Positions 1 through 10,790 of a stretch of DNA of 64,000 bases are shown here, one piece after another (the stretch's first letter is position 1; each line of letters begins with the position of its first letter). The translations under genes and the position numbers were made by a program. Under the pieces are notes generated by a model. The model saw nothing but the letters and a program-made list of their open reading frames with translations, was not told where the DNA came from and ran no database searches. The DNA comes from Hofstenia miamia (lineage: Eukaryota > Xenacoelomorpha > Acoela): positions 1,661,912 through 1,725,911 of the forward strand of contig SCFE01000093.1 of the NCBI GenBank assembly GCA_004352715.1, read 5' to 3'.

Positions 1-25
1 ATATATATATATATATATATATATA
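1..25. repeat. (AT)n microsatellite at window edge
   Basis: Pure AT dinucleotide run, cut by the window start. It is one of many such tracts in the window. Confidence 0.95.
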
Positions 26-509
26 ACAATAAATTATAATTATAATTTTACAAAATAAACATTACAAATTGAATAATTTAAAAATAATTAAATTTACAAT
101 TTTCAATTGGAGAAATCTCTGTACTACTAAACTCTTTATATTGCTATTCAGAGAATAGATAAATATAACTGTGTAAAAATCTTATAATTAATAGTTAATG
201 TTTCTCAGAGAATTTCCATTTTATGGAATACTCCTAATTTGCGTTTGCGAAAACAGTTGCTCTTAATTATGTCTCCGCAAATGTTTCACCTTCATTTAAC
301 AGAAGCTGACAAAATACTTATTTCATCTTTAAATTTTCATAAAAGTACATTTATATTTAGAAATTTTAGCAGTGGTCATAGACGAGATACATAAGTGAAC
401 TTATGAATGTATGCATCCCGGAATTATTTAATATATTACACATATAACAACAAATTAACTACATGCACGATGAAGCATCAAAATGCTATATCGCTTGAGT
501 TTTCTTCAC
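26..509. other. AT-rich noncoding stretch
   Basis: No coding, RNA or transposon signal recognised. Confidence 0.5.
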
Positions 510-779
510 TTATCTCATTTTGGCCTTTCGCGAGTTTTCTTGAGGCTGGACCATTGAAAGTTTTTCGGCCAACATAGTTTGTAATGAAACCCTGATAATA
601 CTGAATATTGTAAATATGTCTCTATCATTTAAATCGCCTATCGTGCATAAATTGTTTCTCATTGTTAGTGTTTCACCTAAGAAAGGATCGAGATTTCGAT
701 TGAGGTTTCTAGAGAAATTTCTCGTATTTTCGTGTAGCTTTAAATTATAGATGCCCATAACATAGTCTAGTAGTGACAT
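510..779 (-). CDS. unassigned 89-codon open frame
   Basis: An ATG-started frame of 89 codons with no family signature that I recognise. It is basic and polar overall, has no membrane segment, and ends in a Lys/Arg-rich tail. A pyrimidine-poor AG lies just before the ATG on the minus strand, so it could be an internal or first exon, but no partner exon was found. It may equally be a chance frame or a transposon relic. In DNA this AT-rich an 89-codon frame is longer than most background frames, which is the only reason it is listed. Confidence 0.2.
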   Translation of the reverse strand: MSLLDYVMGIYNLKLHENTRNFSRNLNRNLDPFLGETLTMRNNLCTIGDLNDRDIFTIFSIIRVSLQTMLAEKLSMVQPQENSRKAKMR

Positions 780-1559
780 GGTTTGACCTAATCAGTTTTT
801 AAAAATGCACTCCGACGCAGACAGCCATATTCTTCTGACAGCACAAGCGGCGTAGACCAATAATATTAATTTTGAACAAGCTTAGAGAGATATTCAAAAT
901 TATTAATTCTGGTTTTTTAACGTGACATATTATTTTGACAATATGGCTCCGAAATACTTCAAATGATTTTAATATTAGTTTTGTTTTCTGGTTATTAAGT
1001 TCTCCATTAAATCCGACTAATTTTCTATAGCCTTATGAAATATTGAAAGAACATGTTTTCGTGTTGAATAATGTTCCACATCAAACCATGGCTCGGCCGG
1101 TTAGAGGTTCTCTTCGTGGTCTAAATGCATTCACTTTTGGCATAAGATATTCTGAATATGCTAGTTTCATAATCGAGTTGATCAGAGCGATGGTAATTTG
1201 AAATGTGGTATTTTGCCCATTTACATTTCCAGCTAAATGTCACTAGATTTACTATGTTTTTCCATTTAAAATCTATATGTAGAGGATATTTCAGTGTTGC
1301 TATGTGCTGTACCTCCAATAAGATATTAGTCTATTTAACTTTCATATTAGTTATAAATAGATCTTTGGTACTTCTACAATTATGAGTACAGCACGTGTAT
1401 TGCAAATAGTTTAGATATAACGAAATACAAGAAACTGTAAAGATCTTCACCTGCCAATAAAATTAAAACATGACTTCTTTAATCCCATCATCTAATTGTA
1501 TATTATGGAAACTTTTAATGAAAATATTGAAGAGAAGAATATATATATATATATGTATG

Positions 1560-1597
<38 letters not shown>

Positions 1598-2571
1598 CAT
1601 TCATGTGTACGTGTATGTATGTAGCTATAAGAAAGGCATCCCATACTTTTGAGTTCTAAACCTATATATTTTATATATATTTTCAGACATAGTTAGGCTT
1701 CAAGAGATATTGAATTCTAAGTGAATAATGATGTCGAATAACAGTTATTTTTTGACCTAAAATTATTCAAGGTCGAAGTTCTTTGATGTCGTTCTTGATG
1801 AAAACATTGACAATTATTTTAAGAGATGCGCTGCAGAAGTGAAAGCGTGAAAATATAACAGTTAGTACTGACTTTTTTAATTTTCAACGTTCATTAAGAA
1901 ATCTTCAGAAATATTTCCAAAACCCTAAATGTAAAAAATAGTGAAATACAATGTTTTTTATAAGCATAGTAATAATTTCCAGAAGAAAGTTTTCTGAATT
2001 GATGTCAATTTCAATTTTAAAATTTGCGTAGAATCTCTTTAAAAGATCAATGCTCATAAAGTCAATAATATTTTGGAAACAGATAGGTTCCACATATAGC
2101 CTGCATCCTTAAAGATTTCATGCGTTTAACACAATAGCTAAGAGTTAGTTTGTGTTAGATTGCGGTTTAACGTTTGCATTGGTCGTAAATTAATTAGTAG
2201 TTTGTCATTAATGCGCTGTGATAGCCATAAATTTTAGACAGACTTGCGTACAAACATGTTTCTGTTTGTTAAATCTGTCACCTTTCTTTCTCACATGTGA
2301 CAAAGACAACGGTGCCGCGATTCTAAATCAAGTACTTCAAAATATTAGGTATTATTTTCTTTACTAACATGTAGAAAACATGCACAGAATACATAAAAAC
2401 ATAAGAAAAGATGTGTGTACTCAATCATTAACATATTAGCTATCCTTATGAAATATCCAAGGAGAATGATTATTTATATTTACAAATTAAATGGTATAGT
2501 ACAATAAATTCTCTACTATTCCCAAATATTTAAACCCTCTTAATATAGTAATTTTCAATGAAAATTTAATA
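780..2571. other. AT-rich noncoding stretch
   Basis: No recognisable gene. It contains an (AT)n-rich microsatellite at about 1539-1595. Short frames here are background. Confidence 0.5.
1539..1595. repeat. (AT)n microsatellite with GTATGT interruption
   Basis: Two AT runs separated by a short ATGTATGTATGT segment. Confidence 0.9.
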
Positions 2572-2784
2572 CCAAGGCCCAAAAAATTGAGAAACCGGAA
2601 CAATTGAAAAATGAGACTGAACACCTATTTTTTCACGCTTTCTGGAAACGTATTGAGACGTTTTAGAGGAAAACTATAAAAATAAAAGACAACGAGAATT
2701 TTGTGAACTTTAAAATGGTCAAACAAAAAAGTTAATTCATTAAACTGGTTCTTCGTAATTATTGGAAAACACTTACCAAAAAAA

Positions 2785-3923
2785 TTGCTTTGCTTTGCAA
2801 AGTTTCTACTTGATTTCTTCGGAATGGAAACGTTGGAACAGCTTGAAAACGCCTTTGCGACATTGCAAATTTCTCGATCAACTTATTTTCGAAAGCTGAA
2901 AAGAATTCGAGAAAGAGAATCTCTAAAAAGAAGAAAAGGAAGTGGACGCCCTCGAAAAATTATTGGAAAATTCATTCAGAANNNNNNNNNNNNNNNNNNN
3001 NNNNNNNNNNNNNNNNNNNNNNNNNNNNNNNNNNNNNNNNNNNNNNNNNNNNNNNNNNNNNNNNNNNNNNNNNNNNNNNNNNNNNNNNNNNNNNNNNNNN
3101 NNNNNNNNNNNNNNNNNNNNNNNNNNNNNNNNNNNNNNNNNNNNNNNNNNNNNNNNNNNNNNNNNNNNNNNNNNNNNNNNNNNNNNNNNNNNNNNNNNNN
3201 NNNNNNNNNNNNNNNNNNNNNNNNNNNNNNNNNNNNNNNNNNNNNNNNNNNNNNNNNNNNNNNNNNNNNNNNNNNNNNNNNNNNNNNNNNNNNNNNNNNN
3301 NNNNNNNNNNNNNNNNNNNNNNNNNNNNNNNNNNNNNNNNNNNNNNNNNNNNNNNNNNNNNNNNNNNNNNNNNNNNNNNNNNNNNNNNNNNNNNNNNNNN
3401 NNNNNNNNNNNNNNNNNNNNNNNNNNNNNNNNNNNNNNNNNNNNNNNNNNNNNNNNNNNNNNNNNNNNNNNNNNNNNNNNNNNNNNNNNNNNNNNNNNNN
3501 NNNNNNNNNNNNNNNNNNNNNNNNNNNNNNGGAAAAGCCACAATCGACAGTCAAAGATATTGCCAAATTATAGCTGAATTTATGCCTTATGCTGATGCTT
3601 TATATGATGATGGATGGATACTCCAACAGGACGGAGCAACCCCGCACACGTCAGCAAAGACAAAAAATTGGTTTTCTGAAAATAATATCCAGTTTTTGCA
3701 ATGGCCACCAAGTTCTGCTGATCTTTCTCCAATCGAAAACGTGTGGCAGATATTGAAAAATGACGTTGAGAAGAAAAATCCGAAAAATATATCCGATTTA
3801 AAAGAAAAAATTCAAGAAAGTCAACACATTTTGACATCTGAAATGAAGTCCAATTTAATGAAATCAGTTTCAGTTCGTTTGAATGAAGTTATTTCTACAG
3901 GAGGAAAACAAATTAGACTTTGA
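2785..3923 (+). pseudogene. Tc1-like transposase, interrupted by assembly gap
   Basis: The 5' part (to 2981) encodes a helix-turn-helix region ending in a GSGRPRK segment, the GRPR-type linker of Tc1 transposases. The 3' part is open from the gap edge at 3531 to the stop at 3923. It carries the second catalytic Asp in QQDGATPH (codon 3630-3632) and the third catalytic residue, Glu, in SPIENVW (codon 3735-3737). There are 34 residues between them, the DD34E spacing of the Tc1 family. The two halves are in different frames relative to the N-run, so either the gap length is wrong or there is a frameshift. The first catalytic Asp would lie in the gap. This is the least damaged transposase in the window, but intactness cannot be judged. 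Confidence 0.8.
2982..3530. other. assembly gap (549 N)
   Basis: Run of N inside the Tc1-like transposase. Any frame running through it is meaningless. Confidence 0.99.
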
Positions 3924-4041
3924 TGCTTTTTACTTATAGTCCTTTAATGTATCTTTAAAATGTTACCTTTCTTGAGTTGTTACGTTCAGTAGTTCAAAAG
4001 TAATATGCCTTTTTCTAGTCTCATTTTTTTGCAGCCAACTA

Positions 4042-6748
4042 TACAACCGTATTAAATTAAGAAAAAATATAACAGTGTGAATTGCTCAAAATGCTCTCAA
4101 TTTAAAAACATAAAAAATTTGGTATTACTAAAATATTTTCACGTTGTTTTCAATTTTTTCAGTTGTATTAACTAATACAAAATACGTTTTCCATATCCGT
4201 TACTGGTATCCAAAAATATGCATTCGTGTCTTACAAACATACTTTTTTAAATTCATAGAATTTACACATCTTTAAGGTCTATGCAAACAACGAAATGATT
4301 ATATTTACCCAAGATGTCTAGCATAATTAAAAGTTTAAAGTTTAAATGTATATTTGAGAAACAATATATTGAAATATATTTTTTAAATTATTTCTTTTAT
4401 TAATTTTGTAATTGAGGAAGTATTAAGGCGTTATTTGTTTAGTAATGTCGTAATTATATCATTGCTTTCAACTTCTAAATGAAAAACATACTTAAATTTA
4501 ACTATTCCTAGATTTGAAAAGGTTTGAGCTTTTAGAATAGTTATTGTAATGGATATAGTTTAACCTTATGCTGTCTATCGTCTATCTTAAAGTTCAAAAG
4601 GTTTTTCCACATTTACAAAGATTTTTTTCCAAACTTATTGCCGAATTTGAAAATCTTGAGTCATGGGTAGGTCTATTGAGGATCATGCTTTAATGCAATA
4701 TTGAAAATTTCTATTAAATCGTATTACGGTGGCTGAAATTGACAAAAGATTAACAGTTTTTCTTTGGAAATGTTCATGTATTCTTAAAATTTTGAGCCAA
4801 TGAAAGTAACAAAGAACTACGAGTGGCTCTTGATATGTTCAAGGATGTCCCAAACCCATTCAGGGTCTAGTACGTAAAGTCATTGGCTCCGAGGCCCCTA
4901 ATAAACTTTCAACTTATTGATTATTTCCTAATGAAACTTGGTGACCTTTCCTAAATCTTATTTGGGATAATAACTCCTAATTTTCCAGGTCCCCATTGGT
5001 CTCGTCCAGGTCCCTTACATATGTTTTTGTATCCCTTCTAAGATTCAATATTCTAAAATAATATGTTATTAATTTAATTGAACATCGAATGGAGGTAGTA
5101 TATACATATTTTGGCTTAATAAATGTAATATAGTATAGCAGAACATATTAATGGAAATTGATACAATTCTCGGTTGAAATTAAAAATTTCTTCCCCTTTT
5201 GACGTGTTTTTGGTATTTTGACCTATTCCCTATTCCGTGGGATCGAGAGCGGGACCAATGTCGCAAGACTATTGCGATTGTATTCTGCTTGTCAGACAGG
5301 CACTAACTTATAATTATTGTTTTCTTATCAGACTTTCCAAGCTTTGTATTCGAATAATATTGAATACAATGTCGAATAGCTTTGGATTTGGATCCTAGAA
5401 CTTGGATTTGATTTCAACTACGATATCTTATGATATTTAAGGTGGTAATATAAAATACATAAAATTTTCTTCTAAAAGTGATGATTGAATAAGTTGCTGG
5501 TAAAATGAATTCAACAAATTTTTTAAAAATTGCTTTCGTAATAGAATTAATAACTATAAAAAAAATGGAAAAAAATGTTTTTTTATTTTCCGTTATTCAA
5601 TTATTTTTATAAAAGAGGTATCCAATAAAAAATTTGCAAAGGATTGCTTAAAAATATCATAAAAATAGTAAAAAAATGTAGTTCATATTATTTCAAAGAC
5701 ATCTTTAATATTGCAATGTGTTCTCTAAGCAAAAATTCAATTTTTTACCACTTAACAATATAATTGGTAAAAATACTTTCGAATAAGCACTCATTTCTGT
5801 TCAAGCTGTCGTCTCTAAGTAATTTAAATCTGTCAAAACTTGTCATTTGAAATGTTTTCAATATACATTTTCAATGCCTTTGCAATGAGATCCAAATGAA
5901 TTATCCAGTTAGCACAAGCTATTTCTTTGTCAGAAATAAACAAAATTAGTTCCTCACGATCGTAATTATAAACAGTGTTTGGTCATTTGGAAGTCATCAT
6001 ATTGTGGTAAGTACATTTTCAAATAGTACACGAAATACCATTGAAATAAGTCATTTGTTTTAATAACTGTCTATTATGGTTACAAATTGTCAATTATTTT
6101 CTTATTCGATTTATAGTAAATGAATATTTCTAAATGTGTATTTTTTTGAAATTTATTGTTAAATCGACTTACTAACGGTACAAAACTATTTTTGTCAAAT
6201 GGTAATGGATTTTTTTATTATAAGACGAAATAACTAAAGAACAAGAAACTGCTAAGAAAGCATGGTATAATCATAGAATGTCTTAAACTGAGTTACTTGT
6301 TTGTACATTTTGCTAGGTTACATATGATCTCCTTGCAGTCTAATTCAATTATTCAATATTTTGGTACAAGACGACTTGTCCCCACTCCATACAGCAATTC
6401 TATAATAAAACCTACTTAATATTTTCAAGTGTTCCTGCCAATTTATTGGATGGCATTGTCGAATACCGATCTATTGTGTTAATATAAGCAAGTAATTTCT
6501 ACTTTAATAAGTTCAAGGACTTCTTTAAACATTCCTTTGTTCACTACTTTATTATGGTTCAGAATGAATCAAGCCAAAGTCCAATGTTATGATTTTAATC
6601 AGAACTTCTGAAAAGAAATTTTTGTTGACTAACCTTATTAGCAAAAGTTATAATTTATTTATTATATTAACAGGTTGTCAAGTAAACGAAGAATATTTTT
6701 CAGGTATGAGAAAAAAATCCCACTGTCTTATCAACTAATCGGTTTGTC
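4042..6748. other. AT-rich noncoding stretch
   Basis: I see no coding exon, RNA gene or clear transposon here. It consists of homopolymer A/T runs and short random frames. Confidence 0.45.
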
Positions 6749-7157
6749 CAGTGTTTCTCACTATTTTTTAGCCATGGACTCTTTTCTTCTTAATTCTTTA
6801 GTTGGACCACGCCCCGTCACGCAAAAAAATCACAATAGTAAAGTAGAACTATTAATATTATAGAAAATGATTATACTTTACTATGAAGGAAAGCTAAACT
6901 AATGCAAAAATTTATTTACCAATAAAATTTCTATAAAAAAAGAACAGCTGCATGAATATTTTTACTTTTAGTATTATAAAACAGTGCTGATTTCTGTAGA
7001 AATTCCATTCTAATTAATGAAAACTCTCTGAACTAGAATTACCCGATAGACCACCAAAATATCACCGTGGACACCTAATTCGTTATTTTTGTGTGTGAGC
7101 CCCAGAAAAGTTACATGGACCTGTAAGGTCAATGTGGAATGGTGTTGAGAACCACAG
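6749..7157. mobile_element. non-autonomous hAT-type element (MITE)
   Basis: The left end CAGTGTTTCTC (6749-6759) and the reverse complement of the right end, CTGTGGTTCTC (7147-7157), form an 11-bp imperfect terminal inverted repeat of the style common in hAT elements. The flanking 8-mers GGTTTGTC (6741-6748) and GTTTGGTC (7158-7165) match at 6 of 8 positions, consistent with a decayed hAT 8-bp target-site duplication. It contains no transposase; the 62-codon frame overlapping the left end is not meaningful. Confidence 0.6.
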
Positions 7158-7812
7158 GTTTGGTCGAAGACTTGATGTTGTAAGTGATCTAATAAACAAA
7201 CATATATTCTATAGAAACCTTTCTGTTAACTGTTCTTATAAATCTTGAATTTATTTATTTCCAATAAAACATCACCCTTTCAGATATTAGTAAAATGGAT
7301 TATATCACAACATTATGTTCATAAGTTATAACTCCTCTTATTGTTACTAGATTTTGAAAGAAAGAGTCAGTTATCACTTGATTGTGAAATTAGATAAAAA
7401 AGATGCTTTACTGGATGGCAAATTTCATTCTTAACGCGGTTGAAGTATTAAGATAGTAAGGGTCAATACTTTCGGCAAACAATATGAAATGTAAGCTAGA
7501 CTTTTCTAACATTGCTCAAATTTTGATTAAATTTTCTAATTCAAATAATTTCTGGCCTGTTAACTGATTGCTAGATGATAAGTTTGTGGGAGTTTGAATA
7601 TTTTTTAACAGAGTTTATTAATGAAAAAATATATTTTAGTCAGGCGACATTTTCACTTTTAAGTAATGGTATTTATGTACTTCACTATATTAATTCTAAG
7701 TCTAACGCTCAAATATGATATGTATTACTAATTATTTCCAATTTACATTTATGAAATATAATTATAAAAATTTGAGTTATTTTAAAAAAGTATTGATGGT
7801 TTTTTAGTCCAT

Positions 7813-7855
<43 letters not shown>

Positions 7856-7922
7856 CAAACAAATCAATTTGAATTTTCCGATTAACTGTTTTTTAGATAT
7901 TAAATTACATTACCATTTTACA
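7158..7922. other. AT-rich noncoding stretch with (AT)n tract
   Basis: No gene seen. An (AT)n microsatellite lies at about 7815-7852, just before the first piggyBac end. Confidence 0.5.
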
Positions 7923-8080
7923 TTAACCCATTCCCTCCTAGTGGTACCATATGGTACCACATAAATTGATTGTACACAAAAGCATCTCATTTATAAACTG
8001 TTCGTCATAACTCGTTCAAACTCGTTCAGTATATGCTCAAGGGTTGTTGCTTCACTTGTGCAAAGCCTCATAGTCAGTTA
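7923..8080 (+). mobile_element. solo piggyBac-family end, copy 1
   Basis: 158 bp starting TTAACCCATTCCCTCC. It matches, in inverted orientation, the right end of the piggyBac remnant at 10633-10790. TTAA is the piggyBac target site. Just inside the terminus is the perfect 20-bp palindrome GTGGTACCATATGGTACCAC. The copy stops abruptly at a (TAA)n tract, so only the end of the element is present. Confidence 0.8.
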
Positions 8081-8082
8081 TN

Positions 8083-8137
<55 letters not shown>

Positions 8138-8207
8138 TTATTAGAATCAGAAGGAAAACCTCTGATAATCTTATAAATGTACAAAATCAGAATAAAAGAA
8201 CTTTTCG
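8083..8207 (-). mobile_element. LINE 3' tail with (TTA)n repeat
   Basis: On the minus strand an AT-rich segment runs into an AATAAA-like sequence and then a (TTA)n microsatellite (about 8083-8138). This is the layout of CR1/L2-type LINE 3' ends, which terminate in short tandem repeats rather than poly(A). It sits between two piggyBac ends. Assignment rests on structure only; no coding domain is present. Confidence 0.4.
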
Positions 8208-8276
8208 TTAACCCATTCCCTCCTAGTGGTACCATATGGTACCACATAAATTGATTGTACACAAAAGCATCTCATT
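8208..8276 (+). mobile_element. piggyBac-family end, copy 2, cut by gap
   Basis: Starts at TTAA (8208-8211) and appears identical to the first 69 bp of copy 1, including the 20-bp palindrome, then enters the 1000-N gap. The gap may hide a fuller copy. Confidence 0.8.
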
Positions 8277-9276
8277 NNNNNNNNNNNNNNNNNNNNNNNN
8301 NNNNNNNNNNNNNNNNNNNNNNNNNNNNNNNNNNNNNNNNNNNNNNNNNNNNNNNNNNNNNNNNNNNNNNNNNNNNNNNNNNNNNNNNNNNNNNNNNNNN
8401 NNNNNNNNNNNNNNNNNNNNNNNNNNNNNNNNNNNNNNNNNNNNNNNNNNNNNNNNNNNNNNNNNNNNNNNNNNNNNNNNNNNNNNNNNNNNNNNNNNNN
8501 NNNNNNNNNNNNNNNNNNNNNNNNNNNNNNNNNNNNNNNNNNNNNNNNNNNNNNNNNNNNNNNNNNNNNNNNNNNNNNNNNNNNNNNNNNNNNNNNNNNN
8601 NNNNNNNNNNNNNNNNNNNNNNNNNNNNNNNNNNNNNNNNNNNNNNNNNNNNNNNNNNNNNNNNNNNNNNNNNNNNNNNNNNNNNNNNNNNNNNNNNNNN
8701 NNNNNNNNNNNNNNNNNNNNNNNNNNNNNNNNNNNNNNNNNNNNNNNNNNNNNNNNNNNNNNNNNNNNNNNNNNNNNNNNNNNNNNNNNNNNNNNNNNNN
8801 NNNNNNNNNNNNNNNNNNNNNNNNNNNNNNNNNNNNNNNNNNNNNNNNNNNNNNNNNNNNNNNNNNNNNNNNNNNNNNNNNNNNNNNNNNNNNNNNNNNN
8901 NNNNNNNNNNNNNNNNNNNNNNNNNNNNNNNNNNNNNNNNNNNNNNNNNNNNNNNNNNNNNNNNNNNNNNNNNNNNNNNNNNNNNNNNNNNNNNNNNNNN
9001 NNNNNNNNNNNNNNNNNNNNNNNNNNNNNNNNNNNNNNNNNNNNNNNNNNNNNNNNNNNNNNNNNNNNNNNNNNNNNNNNNNNNNNNNNNNNNNNNNNNN
9101 NNNNNNNNNNNNNNNNNNNNNNNNNNNNNNNNNNNNNNNNNNNNNNNNNNNNNNNNNNNNNNNNNNNNNNNNNNNNNNNNNNNNNNNNNNNNNNNNNNNN
9201 NNNNNNNNNNNNNNNNNNNNNNNNNNNNNNNNNNNNNNNNNNNNNNNNNNNNNNNNNNNNNNNNNNNNNNNNNNNN
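8277..9276. other. assembly gap (1000 N)
   Basis: Exactly 1000 N, so probably of unknown true length. It is bounded by a piggyBac end on the left and an (AT)n tract on the right. Confidence 0.99.
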
Positions 9277-9338
9277 ATATATATATATATATATAATTTG
9301 ATGATTCATAATCACTTACGTTTGCATATCGTGTTTAG

Positions 9339-9413
9339 GTATGACAAATAGGCGAGATTTGATTGATGAAGCACTCCTCCGTCCTGGAAGAATGGAAGTG
9401 CAAATGGAAATAG
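9339..9413 (+). CDS. NSF: NSF (SNARE-disassembly AAA ATPase), single internal exon
   Basis: A 75-nt exon bounded by a TTTAG acceptor and a GTTTGT donor. Its 24 full codons, from [10 protein letters not shown] through [14 protein letters not shown], match the second region of homology of the NSF D1 AAA module: the sensor-1 Asn and the Arg-containing LLRPGR block, followed by the NSF-specific EVQMEI. In p97 and Vps4 the equivalent stretch differs, so I favour NSF. NSF uses ATP to pull apart SNARE complexes after membrane fusion and acts with SNAP adaptors as a hexamer in the cytosol. The exon needs one base from an upstream exon and gives one base to the next codon. No other NSF exon is visible. 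The upstream one may be in the 8277-9276 gap and the next in the 11692-12691 gap or further away. An isolated pseudo-exon cannot be excluded. Confidence 0.75.
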
Positions 9414-9810
9414 GTTTGTTTATGCTGTTATTACTAATACTTTTCTTACTTTTTTTCTAGTTTGCTTGTTAGTTTGACTATATTCATCGCAATGTTTTTT
9501 TGTTTCATTTTTTAATAATATCCTATTTAACGTTTGAACGATGTTTATGTGGTTTTTATGGCTTGCCTTGTTGGTTTACTAATCCTTTGCATTTCTATTA
9601 AATAAGCTTGCTCTTAATGAATTTTGTATTTTATTGTATTTTTAATTGCAAATTTGAGCCTGGTTCAGGTTAACCACCAATAAAAATTCTAAATATTTCT
9701 TTTAAAAAAATATCCTAGCACAATGTCAATTTAGATGTATGTAGTGATCAGTCTGCTTGAAAAATGGAGCATGCGGATATTATTTGGAATTTGAAATTCT
9801 CTCGTTCATA

Positions 9811-10790
9811 TTAACCCATTCCCTCCGAGATTATGAAAAGTTTTCCATTTGTGATGAAATGATCATATACTAGTAATTAGGATCCAATAAAACCAGATTT
9901 GACAAAACTATACTTATATTCCATTAAGTTTTTGAAAAAATGGCTGGTACCATAATGTACCACTAGGATGATACAGGTACAAAATAATAGAAAATATATT
10001 TTTCCAATGAAAGCATGGCATATCACTTATTTCATGATATTTTCTTGAAAATTGAAATAATAATCATTGTTGTGCAACAAAAATAGTCTTCATTTAATTA
10101 GTGTTCAATAAAAATATTCTTCCAATAACAAAAAAACTTAAAAATAATAACTTTCTAACTATTAGTATGGTATTTCCTAAAGCACTGAATACATAGTCCA
10201 ACATCACACTTGCAACACTGTGTGCGCACACGCGACCCACAAACCTCTCCTGCACATCTTCTTCGCTCATTGTTAGTAGGTGCTATAAAATGCCCAGTTT
10301 GATCAAATCTTGCATCGTTTTCACCAGGTTTGGATACTGGTTTTCTACCTGGGTTCTTTGGTGGATTTTGATACCGCAGTAGGTAAGACATAACTATTTC
10401 TCGTTGAAACTCTAACAGATCAGAGTGTTGTGTAACTAGATAATTCATTTTATATGTTATACATATATATAAAACTTTTCTATAACATGATTTAAACATA
10501 CTTGGAATACGAAAAAACTAAAAAATTTGATCGTGTTGAAAATATAACTTACTTTCTGTGCCACGCCATAGTAATGTGATGCTTCTCAACTGTGACATAT
10601 GCATACACCCTCACTGCAGCTGTGTTAGGAGATAACTGACTATGAGGCTTTGCACAAGTGAAGCAACAACCCTTGAGCATATACTGAACGAGTTTGAACG
10701 AGTTATGACGAACAGTTTATAAATGAGATGCTTTTGTGTACAATCAATTTATGTGGTACCATATGGTACCACTAGGAGGGAATGGGTTAA
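9811..10790 (-). mobile_element. internally deleted piggyBac element
   Basis: Bounded by TTAACCCATTCCCTCC at 9811 and GGAGGGAATGGGTTAA ending at 10790: identical 12-bp terminal inverted repeats next to TTAA targets, as in piggyBac. The right (5') end carries the 158-bp block shared with the copies at 7.9 and 8.2 kb and the 20-bp palindrome. The left (3') end has only a related GGTACCATAATGTACCAC segment at about 9945. The roughly 980 bp length and a surviving C-terminal transposase piece show a large internal deletion. It lies in the presumed intron downstream of the NSF exon. Confidence 0.8.
10155..10499 (-). pseudogene. piggyBac transposase, C-terminal fragment
   Basis: A 114-codon frame. 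Its last third is the cysteine-rich C-terminal domain of PGBD/piggyBac transposases: RRRCAGEVCGSRVRT, then CCKCDVGLCIQCFRKYH, that is spaced Cys pairs plus a His. In active enzymes this domain folds around zinc and binds the element's ends. Before it, the LLEFQREIVMSYLL segment resembles the closing helix of the catalytic domain. The catalytic Asp residues and all of the N-terminal region are absent, so it cannot be active. The ATG at 10499 is simply the first Met in the surviving frame. A GTAAGT at about 10544-10549 on this strand could be a donor for an upstream exon, but this is speculative. Confidence 0.8.

Larger units (their letters stand above)
2572..4041 (+). mobile_element. Tc1-like (DD34E) DNA transposon, gapped
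   Basis: Both ends of a Tc1-type transposase are present around a 549-bp N-run (2982-3530). The proposed ends are imperfect inverted repeats sharing a GGC...AAAAA.TGAGA core (left about 2573-2596, right about 4013-4038), each next to a TA dinucleotide. TA is the usual Tc1/mariner target. End positions are approximate because the repeats are diverged. Confidence 0.6.

Noticed and set aside
1470-1652. Ile-Tyr repeat peptide frame
   Set aside because: Translation of an (AT)n microsatellite, not a protein. The same holds for frames at 13386-13682 and 52024-52284.
2923-3577. Overlapping open frames through the 2982-3530 N-run
   Set aside because: They exist only because N codons cannot be stops. 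The same applies to frames over 8277-9276, 11692-12691, 13428-13595, 53139-53508 and 56307-56591.
6675-6863. 62-codon plus-strand frame
   Set aside because: Straddles the left terminus of the hAT-type MITE and has no coding motif.
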